A stretch of 64,000 nt of DNA from Sindora glabra (taxonomy: Eukaryota > Streptophyta > Magnoliopsida > Fabales > Fabaceae), in assembly GCA_020226215.1 (NCBI GenBank), contig CM035235.1:7763151-7827150 (forward strand). Direction: 5' to 3'. Under the pieces are notes generated by a model, which saw only the letters and a list, made by a program, of their open reading frames with translations, was not told the origin of the DNA and made no database searches. Position numbers and translations under genes: made by a program. This document shows, piece by piece, positions 1 to 10,250 of this stretch. Each line of letters begins with the position of its first letter. Within the stretch, counting starts at the first letter, position 1.

Positions 1-1424
1 CAAGTATGCTGAATTCCAAACAACCAGGCACTTTACCCAGTGACACTGAAAGAAATCCTAGAGAGCAAGTAATGGCTGTTTCATTAAGGAGTGGGAAGCA
101 GTTAAATGAGCCAGAATCAAGGAAGAAAAATAAAGAAGCTCAGAAAGAAGATGAGGTGATTCCAGGAAGAATGACTTTTCCAGATAATCCTCCACCATAT
201 GTTCCTCCAGTTCCATTTCCCCAAAGATTGGTGAAAGCTAAGCTAGACAAGCAGTTTAGTAAGTTTCTGGAGGTGTTCAAGAAGTTGCATATCAACATCC
301 CATTTGCTGAAGCTTTAGCTCAAATGCCCAGTTATGCAAAATTTATGAAGGAGATTTTATCAAAGAAACGCAAACTGGAGGATTTCGAAATAGTGGCCTT
401 AACTGAAGAGTGCAGTGCAATTCTCCAAAAGAAACTACCGCCAAAGCTTAAAGATCCTGGGAGTTTCTGCATACCCTGTACCATTGGAGAGTGTGAATTC
501 GAAAAAGCCTTATGTGACCTTGGTGCAAGTGTGAATTTGATGCCATTATCCATCTACAAGAAGTTGGGATTGGGAGAAGTAAAGCCAACTACTGTGTCAC
601 TGCAGCTAGCAGATCGTTCAATAAAGCATCCACGTGGAATCCTTGAGGATGTGCTAGTAAAAGTTGATAAATTCATCTTTCCAGTGGATTTCATAGTGCT
701 TGACATGGAAGAAGACCAAGAAATTCCTATTATTCTTGGGAGACCATTTCTTGCAACTGGACGAGCTCTAATTGATGTGCAGAAGGGAAAGCTAACTTTA
801 CAGGTTCAAAATGATCAAATATCTTTCAATATTTTTAAAGCTTTTCCATATGAAGATAATGTCTGTTACAGAGTAGACACACCGACCAATTGCATAAAAG
901 ATGTAATGCATGAAACCTGCACAGAAGAGCCATCAGCAGTAGGAATGGTTGATGCATCAAAATCTACTGATCCTAAAATCCTGAAGCAGATTAATTGCCT
1001 TGAGAAAAATTCTCCAGTTTTAAACAAGAAACCATTCAAGGGTTTAGGAGAGAGGTCAAGTAAACCTGTTCCATTAAGAGATAAATCATCAGAATTGGAA
1101 CCAAAGGCTTATGAAAATGCTAAGCTCCGCAAGGAGAAGACAAAAATGTGGCATGATAAGAGAACTACAAGGAAGGAGTTCACACCGGGGCAGAAAGTAC
1201 TTCTCTACAACTCAAGGTCAAAACTCTTTCCAGGAAAATTAAAATCAAGGTGGTCAGGGCCTTTTACTGTAGTTCAAGTTTGGCCGTATGGAACTGTGGA
1301 GATTCAAGATGGTGACAGGAAATTCAAAGTGAATGGGCAAAGATTGAAGGAATACAATAACAGTACATTCAACACCATCAAGACTGTCATCACGCTCGAG
1401 GAGCCAGCTGGTAAGTATCATTAA
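1..1424 (+). CDS. gag C-terminus - aspartic protease - integrase C-terminal domain fusion (5' partial)
   Basis: The frame is open at the left edge; the first Met is at position 6, but the real start is upstream. Counting from that Met, residues about 15-35 hold the gag tail EQVMAVSLRSGKQL. The retroviral-type protease has its active-site DLGAS at D171 and the flap-distal ILGRPF at 243-248. After a low-complexity linker (about 320-365), residues about 366-450 match the end of integrase: AYENAKLRKEKTK, the FTPGQKVLLYNSR segment from 392, then the SRWSGPF and VNGQRLK motifs. An Athila pol would have RT, RNase H and the integrase zinc finger and core in between. All are deleted, yet the frame is kept. 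The product would be a protease-containing Gag with an integrase tail. TAA stop at 1422-1424. Confidence 0.85.
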   Translation, partial: SMLNSKQPGTLPSDTERNPREQVMAVSLRSGKQLNEPESRKKNKEAQKEDEVIPGRMTFPDNPPPYVPPVPFPQRLVKAKLDKQFSKFLEVFKKLHINIPFAEALAQMPSYAKFMKEILSKKRKLEDFEIVALTEECSAILQKKLPPKLKDPGSFCIPCTIGECEFEKALCDLGASVNLMPLSIYKKLGLGEVKPTTVSLQLADRSIKHPRGILEDVLVKVDKFIFPVDFIVLDMEEDQEIPIILGRPFLATGRALIDVQKGKLTLQVQNDQISFNIFKAFPYEDNVCYRVDTPTNCIKDVMHETCTEEPSAVGMVDASKSTDPKILKQINCLEKNSPVLNKKPFKGLGERSSKPVPLRDKSSELEPKAYENAKLRKEKTKMWHDKRTTRKEFTPGQKVLLYNSRSKLFPGKLKSRWSGPFTVVQVWPYGTVEIQDGDRKFKVNGQRLKEYNNSTFNTIKTVITLEEPAGKYH

Positions 1425-1429
1425 AAAAA

Positions 1430-1430
<1 letters not shown>

Positions 1431-1492
<62 letters not shown>
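1431..1492. repeat. (TAA)n microsatellite, about 20 units
   Basis: An uninterrupted TAA/ATA run lies just after the pol stop codon and before the conserved post-pol motif of the retroelement. Confidence 0.95.
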
Positions 1493-1510
1493 GCAATAGG
1501 TTAGGACTTT

Positions 1511-1560
1511 GTCTAGCTAAAGACGTTAAAGAAGGGCGGCTGCTTGGGAGGCAACCCAAG
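1511..1560 (+). other. conserved Athila-type post-pol motif
   Basis: The stretch contains TCTAGCTAAAGACGTTAAA followed by GCTTGGGAGGCAACCCAAG. Sequences of this type recur between pol and the downstream region of Athila-group elements. The 3' half is a near-palindrome (CTTGGGAGGCAACCCAAG) that could form a short hairpin. Its function is not known to me. Confidence 0.65.
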
Positions 1561-1648
1561 ATTTCTTTCTCTTCTCATTTCTTTTCTTATTTAAGCACAC
1601 ATCGCACAGCATTTTTCACTCACAATTTCAGCTTTCATCATTTTCATC

Positions 1649-2197
1649 ATGGAGGAATGCCTTGTAAAGCTTAAGAGCAGATTCCCTACTCTTCCCAAAG
1701 ATGTGCTCAGGAAAATCTACAACTGTCGACTTGAAAGAATGAGGGCATTTAAGCGTTTGGGTCTTCCCGAGGACATACGTTGGATTATTGAAGCTAAGGT
1801 ACGTTTAGCAGGTGAGTTTCATAAATCATTTGTTAGACATATATCGGGTATGGGAAGAAGTTCTTACTCTAAAAAGAGAAGAGCTAAAAGAATGAGAGTC
1901 TGTCATAAGTGTGCAAGGTGGAACTGTAATAGGCTCTGTAGGAGTAAAGGAATGATTTCAGTAAATCGAGAGGACAAAATCCGATTCATAAAGGATGGAC
2001 TGAGTAAAGAGTCATTGGATAATATCATTCAGACTCTTGAGACGCATCCTAGCGGAGATGTTCATGTTGTTCTTCTTGATTTAATGAACTTATTCCATAC
2101 AAAAAAGGAGCGCTACAGTCTTGGGGATCTGACTATAAAAGACCCTGTTTGCCAGTTTATAAGAAAATTGGATGGGAAGCAAATCCTCGGCTCATAG
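1649..2197 (+). CDS. 182-aa basic cysteine-rich protein in the extra-gene position of the retroelement; resembles carlavirus-type nucleic-acid-binding CRP
   Basis: An intact ORF from ATG 1649 to TAG, 89 bases after the conserved post-pol motif. Seen: an N-terminal Leu/Arg-rich, probably helical half (1-65); then G69-R70-S71-S72-Y73 followed by the basic run KKRRAKRMR (75-83); a Cys cluster C85-x2-C88-x4-C93-x3-C97; and FIKDG at 113-117. The order Gly-x-Ser-x-Tyr, basic block with Arg-Arg-Ala, Cys-x2-Cys, second Cys pair, then Phe-Ile-x-Asp-Gly is how I recognise the cysteine-rich RNA-binding and silencing-suppressor proteins near the 3' end of carlavirus-type genomes. Differences: the spacing between the Cys pairs is shorter, and the N- and C-termini are longer. 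The homology is an inference; a generic zinc-binding nucleic-acid-binding protein is the alternative. It is not a typical Env (no signal peptide or membrane segment). Confidence 0.5.
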   Translation: MEECLVKLKSRFPTLPKDVLRKIYNCRLERMRAFKRLGLPEDIRWIIEAKVRLAGEFHKSFVRHISGMGRSSYSKKRRAKRMRVCHKCARWNCNRLCRSKGMISVNREDKIRFIKDGLSKESLDNIIQTLETHPSGDVHVVLLDLMNLFHTKKERYSLGDLTIKDPVCQFIRKLDGKQILGS

Positions 2198-2509
2198 AAG
2201 CCGTTTAAGCCGTTACTGAACGAAAAATCAGAGGAAGATGTGAGCCACAATCACAACTACTGTACATATGTTTGTCTGCTTTATCTTTACAGCTGCTTTT
2301 TTTTAACTTTTCGTACATTTATCTTCTTTTTAAGTTTACCTTTTCAGCATCTTTTTGACTTTCTTTACATTCCGTATTCTACTTTGTTCAGGCCATTATT
2401 ACACCTGTCATTTTTGTACAGTATTTTTCTGATATTATCTGATTTGCATGATTTCTTTGTTTCTGCTTTTGTATTATAAGAATGCATTTCAGCAATCACA
2501 CTTTGCAAA
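2198..2509 (+). other. non-coding spacer between the two extra ORFs
   Basis: A T-rich leader of 312 bases between the CRP-like stop and the LOG-like start. An ORF of 79 codons here (2240-2479) is composed almost only of Phe, Leu, Ser and Tyr and looks like chance. A splice acceptor for the LOG-like mRNA could lie in the pyrimidine-rich stretch, but none can be singled out. Confidence 0.6.
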
Positions 2510-3187
2510 ATGTCTGAGAGCGAGAGTAAAGAGGAGGAAGAGGTCGAAAAACCATCAAAATGTGGACTTAAATCTATCTGTGTTTTTGGTGAATCTTTTG
2601 CTGGAAAGAATGTAGAGTTTCTGCTAGCAGCAACTGAACTTGGTCATGCATTAGCTGCTAGAAAGATTGCTTGCGTGTATGGAGGAAGGCTTAATAGCTT
2701 AAAAGGAAGTACGGCCTTTTCTGCCAACATTAGAGGAAGCAAAATACTGAGTGTCCTTGTGAATGGTTTAGATGATCAGAAATACGCCATCGGTAAAACA
2801 TTAAAGGTTTCAAACTTGCCTGAACGTATGGGATGCATGCTTTATAGTGCTGAAGCCTTTATTGCTTTACTTGGTGGTTTAGAAGCATTAGATGGAATTT
2901 CCAGCATTGCATATTGGATTAACTTGAACTTTCATCAGAAGCCAGTAGGTTTATTTAATGTTAATGGTTTTTATAATAGTTTGCTGTCTTTTTTAGACCA
3001 AGCTGTGGAACAAGGATTCATACCCCAAGTGACTCGCCGTGCCATAATGTCTGCCTCAACTGCTGATCAGCTGATTGACCAATTGCAAAGCTATACACCT
3101 AAACCAGATCCATCAGTGAAAAAGAAAGATTGGCAATCTCCAACCAGCAGTCAGAAGCATGAGCCCGACACCACTCTCCGGTTGTAA
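2510..3187 (+). CDS. LOG-like protein (cytokinin riboside 5'-monophosphate phosphoribohydrolase fold) captured in a retroelement, catalytic motif lost
   Basis: A 225-residue intact ORF close to the usual LOG length. Seen: an acidic N-terminus (1-14); a first beta strand KSICVFGESFAGK, where active LOGs have a Cys-Gly-Ser loop; ARKIACVYGGR; a Met-rich helix LPERMGCM; then AFIALLGGLEALDG (from about 117); and a highly conserved C-terminal half, KPVGLFNVNGFYNSLLSFL from K144 and AVEQGFI. Known: LOG enzymes release active cytokinin bases and need a PGGxGTxxE motif. Here that motif is L121-G-G-L-E-A-L-D-G129, so Pro, Gly-Thr and the catalytic Glu are gone, and the Lys and Glu of the upstream Arg-Lys helix are replaced too. 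The Rossmann scaffold and dimer-forming half appear preserved. A binding or decoy role is possible, but that is inference. The start was chosen because it is the first Met of the frame and directly precedes the acidic head. Confidence 0.8.
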   Translation: MSESESKEEEEVEKPSKCGLKSICVFGESFAGKNVEFLLAATELGHALAARKIACVYGGRLNSLKGSTAFSANIRGSKILSVLVNGLDDQKYAIGKTLKVSNLPERMGCMLYSAEAFIALLGGLEALDGISSIAYWINLNFHQKPVGLFNVNGFYNSLLSFLDQAVEQGFIPQVTRRAIMSASTADQLIDQLQSYTPKPDPSVKKKDWQSPTSSQKHEPDTTLRL

Positions 3188-3276
3188 CTTCCTTTACTCT
3201 TGGTTTTACTCCCAAAAATTTCTTTTGTGTGCGTTGTTTATGCATTTCTTTTTAATAAACCCTTTTTGCTACTCTG

Positions 3277-3319
3277 CTGAAGACATTGGGGACAATGTCT
3301 ACATTAAGTGTGGGGGGAA
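3277..3319 (+). other. Athila-type motif with first AAGTGTGGGGG tract
   Basis: GAAGACATTGGGGACAATGT is followed by CTACATTAAGTGTGGGGGG. This pair of motifs is a recurrent signature downstream of the last ORF in Athila-group elements. The G-run resembles the true polypurine tract next to the LTR, but lies 1.27 kb before it. Confidence 0.6.
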
Positions 3320-4570
3320 AAATTATTATAAAAAAAAATTAAATTATTTTTCTTTTCGGTTACTTTGTAGGATATTTTGGTAGTAAAACCATGAGATTCA
3401 TTATAAAAAAAGGGGGGGATGGCCGAGTAAAGAGTTATTTTCTACTCTTGATACGCATCCAAAAAAAAATATAAAAAAAATATATATATATAAAAAAAAT
3501 ATTTTCCTGCTTATTAGGTTCTTTTCAATAATTTTAAAAGATTTCATAGCATGATTGAATAACTTTCTTACTTCTTAGGATTGATAGATTTTGCAATGGA
3601 TTTTGAGTTGGATTGAGTTGGAAACCTTTAACCGTGAGATTTTGAGCCTACTTGTTGAATCAATATTATATTTCTTGCGTGTGATATTCACCTGTTAAGT
3701 TGTCACTCTAGAACTTGCATAAAATCTGGTTGAGATTACAATTTACATGCATACTCAAATATGATAAAGGCATTTTCTTTTTCCTCAGTTAGAACTAAAT
3801 AACCAACCCTGCAGTTTTATCATTGATAAACCCCTTTGAGCCTGATTAACTGTTTCTTTGCTTTAACCTATTAATATGTTATTTAATGAAATATCAATTG
3901 TCTTTACTTAACCCTAGGGATTAGTAGAGCATTTGAATCTTTGAACAATGGGTTTTTGACAAAGTGTGGGGGAATATGTATTATTAACTTCAAAGTTGCG
4001 AGGGTTTTTATTCAAAAAAAAAAACTAAATAAATATATATAAAAAAAAAGAGAAAGAGAGAAATTGATGAGAATCTTGGACTGCTATGTTAAGATAAAAT
4101 TATTTAGATATTACCCATGTTTTAAATGCTCTATTAATTTCTCTCCTTACTTCAGCCTTTCATATCCCTGTTTTATCTTTCCTTTACCTTGGCCTCATTA
4201 CAACCCTTAATAAGACCTTTTGATTTGAAGTGTGCATATAAATCAGGTAGTGGAGATTGAGAATTTATGCAAGCCTATGGTAGTGCAATCTTTAATATGA
4301 TGAATTTGAGTGAAACACTTGCCAATAAACATTTGAGAGAGGAAGAGTTCCAGTGATTATATCAATCTGATTCAATCCTTCTCAAATGAAGTTGCAATTT
4401 CTTTTTGATTTTATATGTCAAGATTTGTTGATTCATGAATGCTATGATATCTTTGTACTTTAATTATCTTTCTTATGTTTTTCTAACTATCTCATGGGTA
4501 GATTAGTACTAACATTAGCATTAGTATTAGTTTTCTTTTATTTTGTGTTTGTCCGAGGACGTCCAAAAGC
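3320..4570 (+). other. non-coding 3' region of the retroelement with a second AAGTGTGGGGGAA tract at 3962
   Basis: No coding potential is seen. Short A/T runs (3460-3520, 4010-4050) and a second copy of the purine tract at 3962-3974 are the only features. The long untranslated 3' stretch before the LTR fits Athila elements. Confidence 0.6.
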
Positions 4571-4571
4571 T

Positions 4572-4586
4572 AAGTGTGGGGGAATT
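4572..4586 (+). other. polypurine tract preceding the 3' LTR
   Basis: AAGTGTGGGGGAATT abuts the TG that opens the LTR. It is the third copy of this motif in the element, and the only one next to an LTR start, so it is the likely plus-strand primer. Confidence 0.75.
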
Positions 4587-5163
4587 TGATACGTAAAATA
4601 TTTACATACTTATTTTCCCTTGTATGATGCATTTTTTGGATGTTATCTTGTTAAATTAAATAAATTTAGTTGCATTTGGTGAATGGATCTTGAATTTGAG
4701 ATGAAAATAAATATTTTAGATAATGCTGTAATCCGACACTGTTTCAGGTTTTAGGCCATATCTGGAGTTCTGGATGTCCGATTGGGCTGTTCTTTATATG
4801 GATGGAAAGCTAAGAAGAATCCCTAAAACTTTCATGTTTTAAGAAAAGCCCAGTTCGGGACCTAAGGATCTCAAATTCTGCTTGGAAGATGAAACAGTGA
4901 TTTTGACGGAATCTGACATATGGCTACTAATCTAATCACAACTTGAGCTAGATATGTCCAAATTAGGAGTTCTTTATATGCAAATTTAAGAAAAGATCCA
5001 GCCCTACAACTCCTATGTTGACATAAAGATGTAAATCAGCCATTTCGGTGGTCAAAAGTTGCCAACAAAGTGAAACAAATTGTGCTGCGAAAATAAAAAA
5101 TGTTGGCTGCGTGTGATTGGTAGCAACTTGTCAACTTGGATGGCTTGTAGTTGGTTCATTCAC

Positions 5164-5172
5164 CTATAAATA
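5164..5172 (+). promoter_or_regulatory. LTR TATA box (CTATAAATA)
   Basis: CCTATAAATAGG lies about 580 bp into the LTR, followed about 30 bases later by a plausible transcription start region. It is the expected U3/R promoter of the element. Confidence 0.6.
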
Positions 5173-5291
5173 GGTAGAAGTAGAGAGCATTCAGAGATTC
5201 CAAGCATTGAATCATTCATTCATGCATCTTAGATAGTAGTTTAGTTCATGCAATTTTAAGTTCTTGTATGCCTCCTACATGGAAGGCTAGG

Positions 5292-5455
5292 TTCTCCTCC
5301 TACATGGATGGTTCTACCTCCTAATGGATGGATAGTATTTTCATTTTCATGCATTTGTAATTGTATCCTTATATTCTCCTCCTACATGGACGGTTCTACC
5401 TCCTAATGGATGGATAACTTTTCTATTTTCATGCATTTGTAATTATAATCTTGTG
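5292..5455 (+). repeat. 82-bp tandem duplication inside the LTR
   Basis: TTCTCCTCCTACATGGA starts at 5292 and again at 5374. Both units continue with the CTACCTCCTAATGGATGGA segment and TTTTCATGCATTTGTAAT. A shorter partial unit precedes them at about 5270. Confidence 0.85.
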
Positions 5456-6216
5456 TTCATGAATGTGATAATATTTTTATTCTATGTTTGTGTTTAATTT
5501 CATTATGTTCTAATTTTTCATCTTCCTAGGGTGATGGCGTAACTTGATAATAACGGATTGAATTCTAGTCTATTGAAACTAATTTCGTTTTTATTTCCTA
5601 GATTGAGTTTTAATTATTGCTCTTAATGCTTTCGATTGATTGGCCACCTTTTGAATGAACTCAATATGCATGTTGAGACCGGAAGGAGATACATGTGTGT
5701 GGAACCTATAATTGAAACCGTAAATTGCATATGAAATAGGAATATATTCATATGGTTTATGTAGTCTTAATGAGTTCCATAAATCCTAATGCATGATTAG
5801 TTGTTGCAATTCACATAGGAATATAGTGAATTGGCAATTAATTATAGAATTACTTGACCTTGGAAGAGGCTAGTAATTAATTTAGGGAAACTCGACTATC
5901 AATTAAGGAAGTTAAAATTGGATTAGTGTAGATAGATGATTCAATCCGAAATTGTTAAGTGAAGTCTGATCCCTAGGTCTTTTAATCATCTTCATCTTTA
6001 CTCCAATTGCATTCATATTTATTTTAAGTATTTTCTGCATCAATCTTATTTACTCACTTCATTCTCCAATTTATCGATTTACCAAATAGTGTTGAGATTA
6101 TGAATTTTGGTACTTAGTGAAACAATCCTCGTGGGAACGATACTTACTCATCACTTTATTACTTGTTTACGATAGTGTACACTTACACTAATTGTTAAAC
6201 CATTTCACACGTAACA

Positions 6217-9200
6217 ATCATGCTTATGGGATATGGGTTGAGGATCTTCCTAGACATGTTAAGAAAAATCAAAGATAATTATATTTATATTTCTCTTACT
6301 CATATTGTATGTATGATAGCAATATTTCTAAATTATTGAATAGTTTCTGATATATTTTGGTAGCATTCTATATAATAAATTGTATTTCTATAATAATACA
6401 ACTTGAATAATAATATGGTGATTGGATTTTGTAATTAGGTTCAGATACATCTCTGGGTAAAATATGATAAAATTGAATAAAAAATTTAAAATAATAATAA
6501 TAAATAATGTTAGTCATTATAAATAACTATCATCTTTAATATAAGAAACAATGTTGGTTCTTTGGAATAATCGATATTGTAGGTCATTTTTATGTTACAA
6601 TTGAATATTAATATTTAAGAGGGTTCATAAACCATTGATCTTTCATATCGATTAAGCTAGTAATTATGTTAGTTATACAATGACATTGTTACCTTTATTT
6701 CACATTGAGTTGAAACCATCATTGAATATGTTAGATTTACAATTTATATATACATTGGGTAAGAACCAATGTTAAATTCCAAAAACAACCAATGCTGAAT
6801 AGGTATTCTATATTAATAAGTTTTTCCTTTAATTTCATAAGAAGAATTAATTATCTTGAATGCATAAGATGTATAAGAATAGTTAAGAGAAGAGTATGTT
6901 AATTTAAGGTGAAATCATGCAAAGAAATCCATGAATTTTCTATTAATTAAACTATAAGTTTTTATGTTAAACAAGTTAGGTTAATTGTATGGAATGTTTA
7001 AACATGAAATATAATTGATTCGAAACAAATTAAATGAGAAATTGTGAATGAAACCTATGGTTTCTATTAAGAAACTAAGAGCTTAATGCTCTCTTGATAA
7101 GATTTGGATCCCTTGTCTTAGCTTATAGAAATATGTTATTAAACTCTTGAGAATTTAGCAATGAATTTGAGAACTTAAAATGATTGAATGTGGTCACTTG
7201 AATTGTGACAAGGAAATTGTGAAATTTTTTCTACTAGATTATGTGATGAAATTCTAATTATATTTATGTACTATTATGTATTAATTATAGTGAGGAAGAT
7301 ATTCTAGCCTTACCTTAGTAATTATTGTGAAATTTTGAACTATGGCTAAATGTCCAATATGAAAATGCATGAAAATGCATGAAAATGATATAGGAATATA
7401 ATATAAGAAATATGTGAATATTAGAAGTTCATCAAACTATCTAGACTTGACCTATGTTGTAAAGATAATAAGAGATGGCCTGCCACCTTATATTCCTATA
7501 TGAAAGGAATGACAAGTGGTAAGTAGGCATAGGGACAAGATTAAGATGACTGGAATAAGGTTGATTCAAAGTAATAAGGAGATAACCCTTTCGTACCTCT
7601 TGCCATTTCTATTGTGTGACTATATATGAAATTATATTCTTGTGACTATATTTTGTGCTCAAATTACATTCTTTTTTATTCTTATAAATGCAAAAAATAT
7701 AAAAAAATAAATGTATAAAATGAATGAAAAGTGTTCAAGTAAGAAAAATGTCTTTAATATATGTTTCATATATATTTACGGGTAAAGCTAGGAGATAAAT
7801 CTTAGAAATATAAAAATATAATATATTAAGAATTTCAATGAAAACATTTTAAATTTAAGGGGCTACTTAATTTTCTTAAAAAAGCTTCAAAATCATAGGG
7901 AAATTTCATAAATTTCCCTATATAAAAATTTCATAAATTTCAAAGCACATCAAGGCATCACCCTATACATATACATATATATTTAGTTTTCTTGTTAAAA
8001 TTCATCGAAAAATTGGCTATTCAATGAGTAATTCATTACTTACTCTACCTATGAATATGTTTTCAAACACACAATAGCCAAATGGGCCGATTAAGATTAA
8101 AGATCTATGGTGGCACTTGTATAAAATCGTGCATGGCTATTTTAAACTATAATTTCATTTTGATGTTGGGATAGATCGCATTGGACTGTAGTAGTAGCCG
8201 AGAGCTAGGATAGTTAAACTTGATCTAGCAATTTTGGATTCTATCCAATAATATTTGAATGCTTATGCAATAAAGGATATATACTTTTAAGTAGCTTTTG
8301 AGATACTCATATCTATTTTGAAGAATCCTACCAAGGTGATATCCAAGTAATATCTTGTTGTGCAAGAGTTTCTAATTGATCATGCACACTATGATCTTAG
8401 AATACCAGTAACCACAATAGGTGAGCCACCTCTTTGTATTCCAACCTTTGAGACCTTATAGCATCAAACCCTAATGATTCATGTCATGATGATAGCTAGT
8501 TAGTTTTAAATTGTTATTAAGATTATATACTTTCATTTAAGTTTAAAACTTATTTTTATGGTTTGTATCATATTTTATAACATATGTACTACTATAGAAT
8601 TAATCATTCATGTTAGTTAATTTGCAATAAAATTGACATTTATTTTGATGTGGTGACATTTTCAAAATTATATGAAAACTTAAAATGATGAACAAGAAAA
8701 ATAACTAATCTCTGAAACTTGCACAACAACTTATCACATTTGTTTTATACTCAATCATTATCTAAAATTCATTTCAAAAGCCACATGAAAAATTACAAAA
8801 TCAAAAAACATTGGTCTAAGTTAAAAATTATTGTCTAAGGCATTTTAAGAGTCTCATTAGAAACCATATAAGGGCATTGATCTTATTTAACAACTATCGT
8901 CTAAAAGGCATTTAAGGGGTGTTATTGGAAAACTGATGTCTATCTTTTTCCTATAAATATTCTATCTAACTTTATCTTTCCATACAAAATCTTTTTACAT
9001 CTCTTTGATATGCTCTTGAGTATGATGAGTTTGATATATAATATTACTGCTAATCTCTCACTCTATTTTCATTAATAGAATGTACATTGGAGAAACATTA
9101 ACCTTCATTTTTCTCCCAGTGTATACTCTTTTATTTTCTATAGAGTGAATATGAAATGGAAGAGCTAGTGAATGATAATCATTATTGATTTCTTATTCCA

Positions 9201-10250
9201 CTTCCATCCATTTTTCTCATTATATACTCTCTCATTTCCTTTGGAGTATACAAAGTAGAGAAATTTTAGTAAAAACATTGGAATTTTCATTAAGGAGGAA
9301 GATTTTGATACATAGTGATTTTTTTCATTATTTTTGTGTATTCATATGTAGACATATAGTTTTTGTATATCAAGGATTTGATGTAGTTATTTTATATAAA
9401 TTTACACATAAATTGTTTCTTTTTACCCATTCATTTGTACTTTCATTATGAATAAAGTAATAAAATTTTGTAAACTTGCAAAATTGTTTCTCTTTCTTCA
9501 TTTATATGTTATTTTTACTTAAAATTCTATAATAGTCATTTAGATTATGCAAATTTACAAAAATGATTCATATCGAAACAAATATAACTTTTCATGATAA
9601 ATTCGTTCAAAAATAATTTTCTTTTCATACTCGACTGTTTACAAATTAAAAATTTGTAGTAATCAAAAGCCCTCTATGAGGAAATGTCAAAGATAAAGGG
9701 TTTAATTTTTAGGACTAACTGACACCTAATATGATGGCATACTTTGTAGTAATTTGAGAATGGCTAAATGAATGCCATTTAAGAGGAAGTTTAAATAAAT
9801 AAAATTAAACATGTCTAAATGAATGAATTTATAAAGAAGTTTAAATGATGAATTTATGAATATGTTTAAATGAATGAAACTGAAAAATTCTAAATGAATG
9901 GAACTAAAGGTAACATCATAAATGAAAGTTAATGAATAACTTACAATGTTAGGTTTTTGTGGTGACAATCATATAAGTTCATTTCAATTGTCACCATAGT
10001 TCAACAATCATAATTTACAACATTAATTTCTTATGGTAACCATCGTGTAAGTCCATGACAATCGTTGTGATTATTTATCAATACTTTATACATCATTTTA
10101 ATATTTAATAGATGTCTTAAGTCATTACAACTATACTATGGCTAAACTTATGACATTAATTTTTAATTAATAATCAATGTTTAATTATTTTGTCACGACA
10201 CATAAATAGCGCTTGATAACAATAAATCTATCATCTTTCAAGATAATTCT
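6217..10250. other. AT-rich non-coding stretch with repeated ACATTGGTT/AACCAATGTT-type motifs
   Basis: No gene is recognised. Short motifs of the type AACCAATGTTAAA or its complement recur (about 6548, 6720, 6770, 8805, 10165). They recur again beyond this stretch at 11515, 12540, 12640 and in the duplicate at 32810-33970. Such subterminal motif arrays are typical of decayed DNA transposons (CACTA-like is one possibility), but no transposase or termini were found. The small ORFs at 9185-9451 and 9726-9968 are AT-rich and look like chance. Confidence 0.3.

Larger units (their letters stand above)
1..6216 (+). mobile_element. 3' portion of an Athila-like Ty3/gypsy LTR retrotransposon, non-autonomous derivative
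   Basis: The visible order is gag C-terminus, protease, integrase C-terminus, two extra ORFs, purine-rich tract and 3' LTR. Athila-type hallmarks are seen directly: the GGGAGGCAACCCAAG motif after pol, the repeated AAGTGTGGGGG tracts, the DLGASVN protease and a long LTR bounded by TGATACG and CGTAACA. RT, RNase H and the integrase core are absent, so the element cannot replicate without help. All three ORFs are nonetheless open, which suggests a young element or one whose coding capacity is maintained. The 5' LTR and most of gag lie left of the window, so LTR divergence cannot be measured here. Lineage placement rests on motif recognition only. Confidence 0.85.
4587..6216 (+). repeat. 3' LTR of the Athila-like element (about 1630 bp)
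   Basis: It starts TGATACGTAAAATA right after the polypurine tract and ends CACACGTAACA. The ends form an imperfect inverted repeat (TGATACG/CGTAACA). It carries a TATA box at 5164 and an internal 82-bp tandem duplication. The other LTR is outside the window, so the target-site duplication cannot be checked; the base sequence just after is ATCAT. Confidence 0.8.

Noticed and set aside
2240..2479. 79-codon ORF between the CRP-like and LOG-like genes
   Set aside because: Almost only Phe, Leu, Ser and Tyr from T-rich DNA; no start context or conservation evidence.
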